Part shown: positions 1 to 11,747 of the stretch, in pieces
How the letters are laid out: the number at the start of each line of letters is the position of its first letter
Numbering within the stretch: position 1 is the stretch's first letter
Assembly: GCA_017634455.1 (NCBI GenBank)
Contig: JAGBNK010000035.1
Span: forward strand, 34,778 to 98,777
From: Lachnospiraceae bacterium
GTDB lineage: Bacteria; Bacillota; Clostridia; Lachnospirales; Lachnospiraceae
Length of the DNA stretch: 64,000 bases
Reading direction: 5' to 3'
Notes under the pieces: model-generated
Database searches by the model: none
The model's input: only the letters and a program-made list of their open reading frames with translations
What the model was told of the DNA's origin: nothing
Position numbers and translations under genes: made by a program

Positions 1-811
1 GTGATGCTGTTGTTGTTGCAATCTTATCTGAGGCTGTTGCAACAATCATCATCTGAAGTGGCTTATTACCCTTCAATATATTCCACATTTCCTTCAGATT
101 AAGCTTCTGCTCAGCTTCATCAGGATTCTTCTTTGGCTTGCTAGCCTCAAATATCTCAATAGTATCAACCTTCCAAAGTGCAATACATGCTACAAGTACA
201 AATACACCACCTACAATTGCGTATAAGAAACATGCTTCCTTAAGCATTGGTGCATTATACTGATTATCGTATTTAGGCAAAATAAGGAATGAGATAATTG
301 TATTAAATGCCATCGGTGTAAGATATGAATACATTGTACCGATAAGTCCAACCATTCCTCTTTGCTTTGGATCATTTGTAAGAACAGTACCTACTGCTCC
401 ACCTGCAATACCGTTAATCGTGTAACCTATAAAGTAAAGAATGTAAATAATAACGAAAATAACTATTCCCGTTACACCTTTATATTTACTTGCTGCCCAG
501 TTGAACATTGCAAATGCTGAAAGTGCTTCAATTGCAAAACCAATAATAAGGAATAATCTGATTTTTCCTTTTTTAGGATTTACAACGTCGAACAACCATC
601 CTGCTGCTGTATCAGTTACAGCATCAAACAATCTTGTTACTGTAGCAATAATACCCATTGTTGCTACAGCAATTCCATATCCTTCCGTAGCAATATATGA
701 TGCATACATCATAAGCAAATAGAAACATATACCGTTACCGTTATTTGCCATTCCGAATATCAACTGAAACCAATTGGCTCGGCGATACTCTATCTTTTTT
801 TCCTCTGCCAT
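1..811 (-). CDS. GPH-family sugar:cation symporter (partial)
   Basis: This is the N-terminal 270 residues of a membrane transporter that runs off the left edge. The protein begins MAEEKKIEYR and then alternates hydrophobic helices with short loops. An RLFDAVTD segment near residue 60 matches the conserved loop of the glycoside-pentoside-hexuronide:cation symporters (the MelB/XynP/UidB group of the major facilitator superfamily). A charged linker rich in Lys and Glu near residues 225-245 fits the central cytoplasmic loop. The start is supported by a GGAGGG ribosome binding site just upstream. Family knowledge suggests Na+ or H+ coupled uptake of a glycoside or oligosaccharide. The substrate cannot be read from this fragment. 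Confidence 0.8.
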   Translation of the reverse strand, partial: MAEEKKIEYRRANWFQLIFGMANNGNGICFYLLMMYASYIATEGYGIAVATMGIIATVTRLFDAVTDTAAGWLFDVVNPKKGKIRLFLIIGFAIEALSAFAMFNWAASKYKGVTGIVIFVIIYILYFIGYTINGIAGGAVGTVLTNDPKQRGMVGLIGTMYSYLTPMAFNTIISFLILPKYDNQYNAPMLKEACFLYAIVGGVFVLVACIALWKVDTIEIFEASKPKKNPDEAEQKLNLKEMWNILKGNKPLQMMIVATASDKIATTTAS

Positions 812-945
812 AATATAACCCTCCATATCATGTAAATAATAACTTCTATAACTTTATTATAAATACGGAGAATAATTATTTTTCTAATTTTTATATAATG
901 TGTCTAAATTTTCGTTAATAAATGTTAAATAATTCATTTTTTTTA

Positions 946-978
946 CAAAAAAACTCTTACAAATTATTGTAAGAGTTT
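946..978 (-). terminator. Terminator after the tRNA-Cys gene
   Basis: An uninterrupted 12 bp inverted repeat with a 4-base loop is followed, on the minus strand, by a run of T residues. It lies just past the 3' end of tRNA-Cys and would end the tRNA-Ser/tRNA-Cys transcript. Confidence 0.8.
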
Positions 979-987
979 CCTATGAAC

Positions 988-1058
988 AGGTGCCAGTCGG
1001 ATTTGAACCAACGATCAGGGAGTTGCAGTCCCACGCCTTACCACTTGGCTATGGCACC
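988..1058 (-). tRNA. tRNA-Cys (GCA)
   Basis: The minus strand folds as a 71-base cloverleaf. The 7 bp acceptor stem is GGTGCCA with TGGCACC, the anticodon loop is CTGCAAC with anticodon GCA, and a TTCAAAT T-loop is present. The discriminator base is U, as is usual for tRNA-Cys. CCA is not encoded. It lies 24 bases downstream of tRNA-Ser and probably shares its promoter. Confidence 0.93.
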
Positions 1059-1082
1059 ATATTAAGTTATTACGTTGAAAAA

Positions 1083-1170
1083 CGGAGAAGGAGGGATTTG
1101 AACCCTCGCGCCGGTTACCCGACCTATACCCTTAGCAGGGGCACCTCTTCGGCCACTTGAGTACTTCTCC
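1083..1170 (-). tRNA. tRNA-Ser (GCU)
   Basis: This is an 88-base class II tRNA on the minus strand with a long variable arm. The acceptor stem is GGAGAAG paired with CTTCTCC, the discriminator is G, and the anticodon loop CTGCTAA gives anticodon GCT. CCA is not encoded. It is the first gene of a two-tRNA unit with tRNA-Cys. Confidence 0.94.
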
Positions 1171-1209
1171 CTGTCAATTAAATTCTTCTTTAATCACAAC
1201 GCATAGACA

Positions 1210-1238
1210 ATTCTACTAAATCACTATATTTTTGTCAA
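1210..1238 (-). promoter_or_regulatory. Sigma-A type promoter of the tRNA-Ser/tRNA-Cys unit
   Basis: On the minus strand there is a perfect -35 box TTGACA, a 17-base spacer and a -10 box TAGAAT (5 of 6 to consensus). It sits about 40 bases before the tRNA-Ser 5' end, as expected for a strong stable-RNA promoter. Confidence 0.75.
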
Positions 1239-1312
1239 TGAATTTTTCTTTATTCTCCCTATTTTTCTTTTAAATAATTAATAATTTAATACCTGTAACT
1301 GTATTAACTACT

Positions 1313-1867
1313 TTAATTATCCTTTTTAAATTGTAAAATAGCTGTATCGTACAAGTTATTGCCGTGGCAATCTCCAACAACTATTACTGGAAAATCAACT
1401 ACTTTTATCTTTCTAATAGCTTCTGCCCCTAAATCCTCATAACATACTATCTCTGATTCAACTATACATTTAGAAAGCAAAGTTCCAGCTCCACCTATTG
1501 CTGCGAAATATACAGCATTATTTCTCTTAATTGCCTCCAATACTTCAGGTGTTCTCTTTCCTTTGCCAATCATGGCTTTCAAACCTAAGTCAAGAAGAGT
1601 TGGAGCATATTTGTCCATACGACTTGCAGTTGTAGGTCCAGCAGATCCTATAGGTCTGCCCTCCCTTGCAGGAGATGGCCCCATATAATAGATAGTAGCA
1701 TCCTCCAATTCAATTGGAAGTTTATGACCTTTTTCTATTAATTCCATAAGTCTCTTGTGAGCTGCATCCCTTGCTACATACATCTCACCTGTGAGATATA
1801 CATAATCTCCGGCTTTTAAATCCTTTGCTATCTCTGCTGTTATTGGTAAATTTATTTTCTTATCCAT
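1313..1867 (-). CDS. Fumarate hydratase class I, beta subunit
   Basis: This 184-residue protein matches the C-terminal (beta) domain of iron-sulfur dependent class I fumarases and L-tartrate dehydratases, here a separate subunit. Visible family features are the YLTGEMYVARDAAHKRL segment, the IYYMGPSPA segment, the GPTTASRMD motif and the FAAIGGAGTL segment. Together with the alpha subunit just upstream it should interconvert fumarate and L-malate in the cytoplasm. In anaerobes this serves the reductive branch of the TCA cycle. The gap to the alpha gene is 92 bases and both read on the minus strand, so they are probably one operon. A tartrate dehydratase role cannot be excluded from sequence alone. 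Confidence 0.88.
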   Translation of the reverse strand: MDKKINLPITAEIAKDLKAGDYVYLTGEMYVARDAAHKRLMELIEKGHKLPIELEDATIYYMGPSPAREGRPIGSAGPTTASRMDKYAPTLLDLGLKAMIGKGKRTPEVLEAIKRNNAVYFAAIGGAGTLLSKCIVESEIVCYEDLGAEAIRKIKVVDFPVIVVGDCHGNNLYDTAILQFKKDN

Positions 1868-1959
1868 TTCACACCTATACTAATTTTTATTTTCTATACT
1901 TCATATCTTGCCCACACTAAAAAAAGAGCAGGCTTTCCTCGTTTTATAAATATTTTTGG

Positions 1960-2805
1960 CTATATCTCTCTAACACTATGACGATTTACATGGCAACATA
2001 TATTTATTGCCACAGGCAAACCGGCTATATGAGTTGGATAAGTATTAATATTTACCGCAAGGGCTGTAGTTGTACCTCCCAAACCCCCAGGACCAATACC
2101 TAAATCGTTAATTTTCTCCAACATTTCCTGTTCTAAATCAGCCACCCATCCAATTTTACTGTGGCAATTTATATCTCTCGTAAGCGCTTTTTTTGACAGT
2201 AGAGCACATTTTTCAAATGTACCTCCAATTCCTACTCCCACAACCATAGGAGGACAAGCATTTGGTCCAGCATCCTTTACAGCTGTCAAAATAGCATTCT
2301 TCACACCTTCAATTCCATCAGCAGGCTTTAACATAAATACCCTGCTCATATTCTCACTTCCAAATCCCTTTGGTGCCAGAGTTATTCTCACCTTGTCACC
2401 TGGTACAATACTGTAATGGATTATGGCAGGAGTATTATCTTCTGTATTCACACGTTCTATTGGATCAGATACCACGGATTTTCTGAGAAATCCTTCTGTA
2501 TAGCCAGCCTTTACACCATTATTGATAGCTTCTTCAATATTTACCCCTATGAAATGCACATCCTGACCAACTTCAATAAATACAACTGCCATACCAGTGT
2601 CCTGACAAATAGGTATTACCTCTTTGTCTGCTATTTCAAGATTATCTTCCAGCTGGTTTAATATTTTCTTACCCAGCTCAGACTCTTCATTTACACATGC
2701 TCTATCCAATGCTTCTCGCATATCTTTTGATAGATAATGATTGGCTTCAATACACATTTCCTTAATATTTTCTGTAATAACAGCTGTATCTATTTCTCTA
2801 ATCAT
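1960..2805 (-). CDS. Fumarate hydratase class I, alpha subunit
   Basis: This 281-residue protein is the N-terminal (alpha) half of an oxygen-sensitive [4Fe-4S] fumarase. The three expected cluster cysteines are visible: one in CQDTG near residue 67, and two near 184 and 200 in CPPMVVGVGIGGTFEKC. A GPGGLGG segment near residue 240 is also typical. An upstream in-frame ATG at 2826 would add seven residues. The start at 2805 is preferred because GGAGG lies five bases before it, inside the longer frame. The beta subunit follows on the same strand. The reaction is reversible hydration of fumarate to malate. Confidence 0.9.
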   Translation of the reverse strand: MIREIDTAVITENIKEMCIEANHYLSKDMREALDRACVNEESELGKKILNQLEDNLEIADKEVIPICQDTGMAVVFIEVGQDVHFIGVNIEEAINNGVKAGYTEGFLRKSVVSDPIERVNTEDNTPAIIHYSIVPGDKVRITLAPKGFGSENMSRVFMLKPADGIEGVKNAILTAVKDAGPNACPPMVVGVGIGGTFEKCALLSKKALTRDINCHSKIGWVADLEQEMLEKINDLGIGPGGLGGTTTALAVNINTYPTHIAGLPVAINICCHVNRHSVREI

Positions 2806-2848
2806 ACCTGCCTCCATTTTTTCCATTGGCTCTATTATAAAACAAATA

Positions 2849-2877
2849 GCCTGCCAGTTAAAGGTTAACCAGCAGAC
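2849..2877 (-). terminator. Terminator after the SDR gene
   Basis: A 13 bp stem with three wobble pairs and a 3-base loop is followed on the minus strand by TATTTGTTTT. It lies between the end of the SDR gene and the fumarase alpha gene, so it should separate their transcripts. Confidence 0.6.
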
Positions 2878-2918
2878 TATAACATTTCTTTTGTTATTAT
2901 TTACATTCTATAGATTAT

Positions 2919-3725
2919 CTAGTTATTTCTTATTTCAGGATGCTTCCACTGAGATACATTCTGGTGACCGGCACTTAGAGCGCCATCCACAGGAATAGCC
3001 GCTCCCGTAATATATCTGGCCATATCACTTGCCAAAAACAGAGCCAAATAACCACATTCCATAGGATTTCCCATTCTCTGAGCCGGACAATCCTTGGCAA
3101 ACATATCAAGTGCAACCTCAGGAATATCTCCAAAAATTGAAGTCTTGGTATATCCAGGACAGATGGCATTTACTGTAATATTATAAGGTGCATAATCCAA
3201 TGCTGCAGCCTTGGTCATTCCAACTACACCATGCTTGGTTGCTGTATACAAAGCCTGACCTCGCTGAGCCATTATACCGGCTACAGAAGCTACATTTATA
3301 ATAAATCCACCTTCAGATTTTGTCTCAAACATAGCCTTGGCCGCATATTTCATACCAATATATACAGCCTTGCTGTTCAAATCGAATATCTTGTCATAAT
3401 CCTCGTCCTCATATTCATGAATAGGAAATCCTCCCATTCCAATGCCCGCGTTACTTACAATTCCATCTAATCTGCCATAAGTCTCAACAGCCTTGTCTAC
3501 CAATGCCTTGATCTGATTAGCATCGCTACAATCTGTCTGGACAAATGTAGCCTCTCCTCCATTAGCTTTGATATCTGCTACAACCTTTTCTCCCTGCTCC
3601 ACGCTTCTGGCAGCCAGCACAACCTTCATACCATTTTCAGCATAGACTCTTGCAATAGCCTCACCTATACCTCGGCTTGCTCCTGTTACAATTGCTACCT
3701 TTCCTTTTACACTTGTAAAATCCAT
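2919..3725 (-). CDS. Short-chain dehydrogenase/reductase
   Basis: This 268-residue protein is a classical SDR. It has the nucleotide-binding TGASRGIG motif near residue 15, an NAG motif near residue 92, a catalytic Ser near residue 147, and the YTATK catalytic Tyr/Lys pair near residue 160. The C-terminal part continues with PGYTKT and GAAIPVDGA, typical of the fabG-like group. It should use NAD(P)H to oxidise or reduce an alcohol/ketone, but the substrate is not evident. The start has a GGAGG site. A TetR-like regulator is transcribed divergently from a shared 251-base gap, which suggests that it controls this gene. Confidence 0.85.
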   Translation of the reverse strand: MDFTSVKGKVAIVTGASRGIGEAIARVYAENGMKVVLAARSVEQGEKVVADIKANGGEATFVQTDCSDANQIKALVDKAVETYGRLDGIVSNAGIGMGGFPIHEYEDEDYDKIFDLNSKAVYIGMKYAAKAMFETKSEGGFIINVASVAGIMAQRGQALYTATKHGVVGMTKAAALDYAPYNITVNAICPGYTKTSIFGDIPEVALDMFAKDCPAQRMGNPMECGYLALFLASDMARYITGAAIPVDGALSAGHQNVSQWKHPEIRNN

Positions 3726-3976
3726 AATTTTACCTCCATTTACTAATATATCTTTGTTCTATAACCCTACTCACAGACTAAGATGTATTAGTCACTGACA
3801 ATCTTATTTCTTGAAGGGGTCACATTCAACTATCACATTTTGGCAAATATAACTTTTATGTACATTTCTCAAAAACATGTACTAGAACTTAACATTTTCT
3901 CTAAAATGTAATCCTTGTTAAGGGGTATTAACATACATAATAGGAATGATTTCTTATACAGGAGGACTATTTTCAT
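3726..3976. promoter_or_regulatory. Divergent intergenic region, possible TetR operator
   Basis: The gap between the SDR gene (minus) and the TetR-type regulator (plus) carries two short inverted repeats. One is GTACAT/ATGTAC with an 11-base centre near 3861-3883. The other is the compact palindrome GTCACTGAC near 3793-3801. Either could be the operator, but neither matches a site I recognise, so this is an inference from the divergent arrangement. Confidence 0.3.
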
Positions 3977-4528
3977 ATGGAAAATGATATTAGATATACG
4001 GTAACCAATGAGATAATCAAAAAAAGTCTCAAAAATATTATGGAAAATAAGCCCATAAACAAAATCAAAATAATTGATATATGTAAGGAAGCCAATATAT
4101 CCCGTACAACCTTCTACAATCACTATGTGGATATATATGACTTAATTGAAGATTTCGAGAAGGATATTCTAAATGATTTGGATATTAATAATTTTCAAAA
4201 CATAGACAACTCTGAGAAGCACCTTATTAAGCTTCTGGAAAATGTACTTGATTATGTTCTGGCAAATGAGAATATGTACATCCGTTTTTTTGAGGCCAAT
4301 AATATGACTTTCTATAATATAGTTTTGGATTTCTGCATGGAAAAAATATTCAGGGATTTTTCTACTACAAAGAATTTTGCCAGTGAGTCGGAAGCCATAT
4401 TCTATTTTAGATATCACTCTTTTGGATTCCTATCAACCTTGGAGGATTGGCTTATGACCTCTCCTAAAATAAGAATATCAAAGAGAGAACTAGCCACTTA
4501 TATGGCTAGAAATATGAAAAAGTATTAA
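3977..4528 (+). CDS. TetR/AcrR-family transcriptional regulator
   Basis: This 183-residue protein has an N-terminal TetR helix-turn-helix. The recognition region reads IIDICKEANISRTTFYNHY at about residues 35-53. The C-terminal helical half resembles the TetR_C_33 type ligand domain, with FYFRYHSFGFLSTLEDWL near residue 150. It should bind DNA as a dimer and respond to a small ligand. The start follows AGGAGG. It faces the SDR gene across a common upstream region, so repression of that gene and of itself is the simplest reading. The ligand is unknown. Confidence 0.85.
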   Translation: MENDIRYTVTNEIIKKSLKNIMENKPINKIKIIDICKEANISRTTFYNHYVDIYDLIEDFEKDILNDLDINNFQNIDNSEKHLIKLLENVLDYVLANENMYIRFFEANNMTFYNIVLDFCMEKIFRDFSTTKNFASESEAIFYFRYHSFGFLSTLEDWLMTSPKIRISKRELATYMARNMKKY

Positions 4529-4533
4529 AAAAT

Positions 4534-4564
4534 AGAGGATGAATTATTAACTAATTCATCCTCT
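4534..4564. terminator. Bidirectional terminator between tetR-type gene and gyrA
   Basis: A perfect 13 bp inverted repeat with a 5-base loop is flanked by A-rich sequence on the left and T-rich sequence on the right. It can terminate both the regulator gene (plus) and gyrA (minus), which converge here. Confidence 0.85.
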
Positions 4565-4589
4565 GATTTTTCAATATAAATGACTTATT

Positions 4590-7097
4590 TTATTCCTGGT
4601 CACTTTCTTCTGATTCATTATTTTCTATAGGATTTCCATCCTCGTCAAATAGTAAATCTTCCTTGGCAACTACTGCAATACTTGCAACTCGCTCATTTTC
4701 CTTTAAGTTAATAAGCTTAACACCTGATGTAATTCGACCAAGCAATGTTGTATCGCTGATTCTGATACGGATGATAATGCCATCTGTATTAATAAGCATC
4801 ATTTCATCTTCCTTAACAACTGCCTTGGCACCTACTAAGTTACCAGTCTTTTCAGTAATCTTATAACATTTAACACCCTTACCACCACGGCGCTGAGTAG
4901 AAAATTCAGTCATAAGAGTACATTTTCCAAGTCCCTTTTCAGAGACAATCATAAGTGACTCACCAGCTGATGCAAGTTGCATAGCAATTACATCATCCTC
5001 ATCCATGAGATTCATACCAATTACACCCATAGATGTACGACCTGTAGCTCTTACATCCTTCTCATTAAATCTGATACACTGACCAAATTTTGTAATGAGA
5101 ATTACATCTTCGCTGTTATCTGTAAGCTTAACTTCAATAAGCTTATCATCATCTCTTAAGTTAATTGCAGCCAAACCATTCTTTCTGATATTAGAATAAT
5201 CAGTAATCTTGGTCTTCTTGACAATACCTGACTTTGTAGCCATAAACAGGTACTGATCATCATTATATTCCTTAATAGGAATCATTGATGTGATTTTCTC
5301 ATCAGGCTGTAACTGCAATAGGTTTACAATAGCAGTTCCACGAGCTGTTCTTGAACACTCAGGAATCTCATATGCCTTCAATCTATATACTCTACCGAAG
5401 TTAGTGAAGAACATAAGGTAATGATGTGATGTGGTCATCATCATTTCAACAATGTAATCCTCATCAATTGTCTCCATTCCCTTGATTCCCTTACCGCCTC
5501 TATGCTGGCTCTTGAAGTTATCTACATTCATTCTCTTGATATATCCAAGTTTTGTAAATGTAATAACTGTATTAGTTACAGGAATCATATCCTCCATTGA
5601 AATATCATATTCATCAAATCCAATAGCAGTTCTTCTCTCATCACCGAACTTATCAGCGATTTCTGAAATCTCTTTCTTGATTACTCCAAGAAGTAATTTC
5701 TCGTCTGCTAATATTGCCTTTAATTCAGCAATTAATTTCAAGAGATTATTATGCTCTTCCTCAAGCTTGCTTCTCTCCAAACCTGTGAGAGCTCTAAGTC
5801 TCATTTCTACAATAGCATTGGACTGAGCTTCTGATAATTCAAATCTCTCAATCAATCTCTCCTTAGCTGTTGCTGTATCCTTGGAATTTCTAATAATTGA
5901 GATAACCTCATCAATATTGTCCTGGGCAATTAATAAGCCCTGAATAATATGGTCTCTCTCCTCAGCTTTGTTCAAATCATACTTAGTTCTACGTGTAACA
6001 ACATCCTTCTGATGATCAAGATAATACTTAAGCATCTCTAAGATATTCAATACCTTTGGCTGATTATTTACCAAAGCAAGCATAATTACACCAAATGTAT
6101 CCTGCAACTGAGTATGCTTGTAAAGCTGGTTCAATATAACATTTGGATTAACATCACGACGAAGCTCGATTACCACTCTGATACCTTCACGGTTTGACTC
6201 ATCTCTCAAATCAGTAATACCATCAATTTTCTTGTCACGATGTAATTTTCCAATGTATTCTACTAACTTAGCCTTGTTAACATTGTATGGTAACTCTGTT
6301 ACAACTATACGATTCTTACCATTGTCCATTGGCTCAATCTCTGTAACAGCACGAACTCTAATTTTACCACGTCCAGTTCTGTAAGCCTCTTCAATTCCAG
6401 ATCTACCAAGAATTACACCACCTGTTGGAAAATCAGGTCCCTTGATTATCTCCATAATCTCATCAATTTCAGTTTCTCTATCTTCCTCGATTTCATTATC
6501 AATAATCTTGTTAACAGCGCTTACAACCTCACGAAGATTATGAGGTGGAATATTTGTTGCCATACCAACGGCAATACCAGTTGTACCATTTACCAGAAGA
6601 TTTGGAAATCTTGATGGTAATACTACTGGCTCTTTTTCTGTCTCATCATAGTTTGGTATAAAATCTACAGTATCTTTTCCTAAATCTTCAATCATATACT
6701 GAGCCATCTTGGCAAGTCTTGCCTCAGTATAACGCATGGCTGCAGCTCCATCACCATCTTCTGAACCGAAGTTACCATGTCCATCTACAAGTGTATATCT
6801 CATATTCCATTCCTGAGCCATATTAACCAAGGCTCCGTAAATAGAACTATCACCATGTGGATGGTACTTACCCATTGTATCACCTACGATACGGGCACAT
6901 TTCTTGTGTGGCTTATCATATGTATTACCAAGCTCGTTCATAGAATATAAAATTCTACGCTGAACCGGTTTCATACCATCTCTAACATCCGGAAGAGCAC
7001 GTGCCGCAATAACACTCATGGCATAATCAATATATGAAGATTCCATTGTAGTCTTTAAGTCTACTTCATGAATTTGGTCAAAAATCTTATCATCCAT
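4590..7097 (-). CDS. gyrA: DNA gyrase subunit A
   Basis: This 835-residue protein is the breakage-reunion subunit of gyrase. The catalytic tyrosine lies in AMRYTEAR at residue 123. Two QxRGGKG-type motifs are in the C-terminal domain; the one reading QRRGGKG fits the GyrA box of true gyrase rather than topoisomerase IV. The tail is acidic. The quinolone-determining region reads KYHPHGDSSIYGAL, with Ser84 at the E. coli Ser83 position but Gly88 at the Asp87 position. The gene follows gyrB by 14 bases and ends the dnaA-side minus-strand cluster, closed by a strong terminator. Confidence 0.97.
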   Translation of the reverse strand: MDDKIFDQIHEVDLKTTMESSYIDYAMSVIAARALPDVRDGMKPVQRRILYSMNELGNTYDKPHKKCARIVGDTMGKYHPHGDSSIYGALVNMAQEWNMRYTLVDGHGNFGSEDGDGAAAMRYTEARLAKMAQYMIEDLGKDTVDFIPNYDETEKEPVVLPSRFPNLLVNGTTGIAVGMATNIPPHNLREVVSAVNKIIDNEIEEDRETEIDEIMEIIKGPDFPTGGVILGRSGIEEAYRTGRGKIRVRAVTEIEPMDNGKNRIVVTELPYNVNKAKLVEYIGKLHRDKKIDGITDLRDESNREGIRVVIELRRDVNPNVILNQLYKHTQLQDTFGVIMLALVNNQPKVLNILEMLKYYLDHQKDVVTRRTKYDLNKAEERDHIIQGLLIAQDNIDEVISIIRNSKDTATAKERLIERFELSEAQSNAIVEMRLRALTGLERSKLEEEHNNLLKLIAELKAILADEKLLLGVIKKEISEIADKFGDERRTAIGFDEYDISMEDMIPVTNTVITFTKLGYIKRMNVDNFKSQHRGGKGIKGMETIDEDYIVEMMMTTSHHYLMFFTNFGRVYRLKAYEIPECSRTARGTAIVNLLQLQPDEKITSMIPIKEYNDDQYLFMATKSGIVKKTKITDYSNIRKNGLAAINLRDDDKLIEVKLTDNSEDVILITKFGQCIRFNEKDVRATGRTSMGVIGMNLMDEDDVIAMQLASAGESLMIVSEKGLGKCTLMTEFSTQRRGGKGVKCYKITEKTGNLVGAKAVVKEDEMMLINTDGIIIRIRISDTTLLGRITSGVKLINLKENERVASIAVVAKEDLLFDEDGNPIENNESEESDQE

Positions 7098-7111
7098 TTT
7101 ATAAATTCCTC

Positions 7112-10117
<3,006 letters not shown>

Positions 10118-10121
<4 letters not shown>

Positions 10122-10333
10122 CTTATAACTTTTACACTCTCTCCATTAAAAGAAACAACATCATCAGGATATATCTTCTTACCGCGCTGTAATTCAACTT
10201 CACCATTTACTTCAACTAAACCATCCTGAATTACAAATTTGGCATCTACCCCTGAACCAACCATACCGGCTTTCTTTAATAATTGGCCAAGCTTAATAAA
10301 TTCTTCGCCTTCTCTTAAACTTATTTCTTCCAT
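10118..10333 (-). CDS. yaaA: S4-domain RNA-binding protein YaaA
   Basis: This 71-residue protein is a single S4 RNA-binding domain, with FIKLGQLLKKAGMVGSG and VEVNGEVELQRGKKI. Its place between dnaN and recF is the classical position of yaaA in Firmicutes. The family is linked to ribosome assembly, but its exact role is not settled. It overlaps recF by 4 bases. Confidence 0.92.
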
Positions 10334-10360
10334 AATTTAATTAAATCCTATCTAATAAAA

Positions 10361-11470
10361 CTAATTTGCAATATTGAAGTTAACTGGAAGAATCAGATAT
10401 ATATATCTGTTATCAGCATCCTTGATATAACATGGAGCTTTTGGATTTACCATATATATATCAATTGTATCTTCATCAATTACACGAAGAGCATCAATAA
10501 AGAATTTAGGATTAAATCCAATCATAATATCCTTACCTTCTTTATTAATCTCAATATCTTCCTTCATGGAACCTATTACAGAATTAATACTTAATTCCAT
10601 ATTTCCATTTGTAATATTCATAATAATAGGCTTCTTATCTCCTTCTTTTACAAGAAGAGTAGCTCTATCTATACAATCAAGGATTTCTTTCTTATTAATA
10701 GAAAGCTTTGTATCATAATCACTTGAAATCATCTGATCAATCTTGAAGTATTCACCATCAATAAGTCTTGAAACCATTGTAGTCTTATCAAATTCAAATA
10801 CAATATGGTTATCAGAGATATAGATATTTACATCTTCATCTACTGATCCACCAATAATCTTGCTTATTTCATTTAAGCTCTTTCCTGGTACAATAACCTT
10901 CTTATCTTCATAGGATTCCTTCAATTCAATATTTCTAACTGAAATTCTATGTCCATCAAGTGATACTACCTGTAAGTTATTTGCCTTAATATCAAATAAC
11001 TCACCCATCATAATCTTATTATTATCATTATCAGCAATAGAGAAAATTGTTTGTCTAATGACTTCCTTTAAGGTGAACTGTGAAATTACAATTGGTTTAT
11101 TTCTAGTTACCATAGGAATAGCAGCAAAGTCTTCACCAGATTTACCAACCAGATTGAAGTTTGCCTTTTCACAAGAAATAGTAGTTTTATAAGTAACATC
11201 ACTTTCTATAGTAACTTCATTATCAGGAAGCTTTCTTACAATATCACCAAATAACTTAGCATCAAGAGCAATGATACCTCTTTCTTCTATATTACCTTCA
11301 ATAATTGTCTCAATTCCAATTTCCATATCATTGGCAGTTAATTTAATTTCATTAGTAGAAGCATCTATTAAAATACATTCAAGGATAGCCATAGTAGTTC
11401 TAGTAGGAACTGCTTTGGATACAATATTAACTCCTTTTACTAACTCTGATTTTGAACAAACAATTTTCAT
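10361..11470 (-). CDS. dnaN: DNA polymerase III beta subunit (sliding clamp)
   Basis: This 369-residue protein forms the ring-shaped processivity clamp. It has three repeated clamp domains and an N-terminal MKIVCSKSELVKGVNIVSKAV of the usual form. A C-terminal YLILPV motif is close to the usual ending. The gene follows dnaA after a 277-base gap containing a DnaA box and has a GGAGC-type ribosome binding site. A 27-base gap separates it from yaaA. Confidence 0.96.
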   Translation of the reverse strand: MKIVCSKSELVKGVNIVSKAVPTRTTMAILECILIDASTNEIKLTANDMEIGIETIIEGNIEERGIIALDAKLFGDIVRKLPDNEVTIESDVTYKTTISCEKANFNLVGKSGEDFAAIPMVTRNKPIVISQFTLKEVIRQTIFSIADNDNNKIMMGELFDIKANNLQVVSLDGHRISVRNIELKESYEDKKVIVPGKSLNEISKIIGGSVDEDVNIYISDNHIVFEFDKTTMVSRLIDGEYFKIDQMISSDYDTKLSINKKEILDCIDRATLLVKEGDKKPIIMNITNGNMELSINSVIGSMKEDIEINKEGKDIMIGFNPKFFIDALRVIDEDTIDIYMVNPKAPCYIKDADNRYIYLILPVNFNIAN

Positions 11471-11747
11471 TATGAATGAAGCTCCTTTCTCATAAATAAA
11501 TATATATAAATATTATTAGTATTAGTATTATGCTGTGTTTATATGTATATAACTCGTGAAACTATTGTGAAACAAGAATTTATTATAAAAATTAAATGAA
11601 AGATTTCTGTTGAAAGTATCTTGATTTTATCTTGATAGAGTGTATATAAACTGGTTTAACATTTTATATACATCTGTATAATAAATATCAATTCACAAAT
11701 AATACATATGGTTTTAACAAGTTATCAATATAGTTATCCACAAAATA
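11471..11747. other. dnaA-dnaN intergenic region, secondary part of oriC
   Basis: This 277-base AT-rich gap holds one perfect DnaA box at 11734-11742, directly after the dnaA stop codon, with a related TTATCAATA 12 bases to its left. In Bacillus-type origins a second DnaA-box cluster lies in this gap, and the arrangement here is consistent with a bipartite origin. The dnaN promoter is probably also here, but I could not pick one with confidence. Confidence 0.5.
11734..11742 (+). promoter_or_regulatory. DnaA box TTATCCACA
   Basis: A perfect match to the consensus TTATNCACA lies five bases beyond the 3' end of dnaA. Confidence 0.75.

Noticed and set aside
501..722. A 73-codon frame on the plus strand
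   Set aside because: It lies wholly inside the symporter gene on the other strand and has no support.
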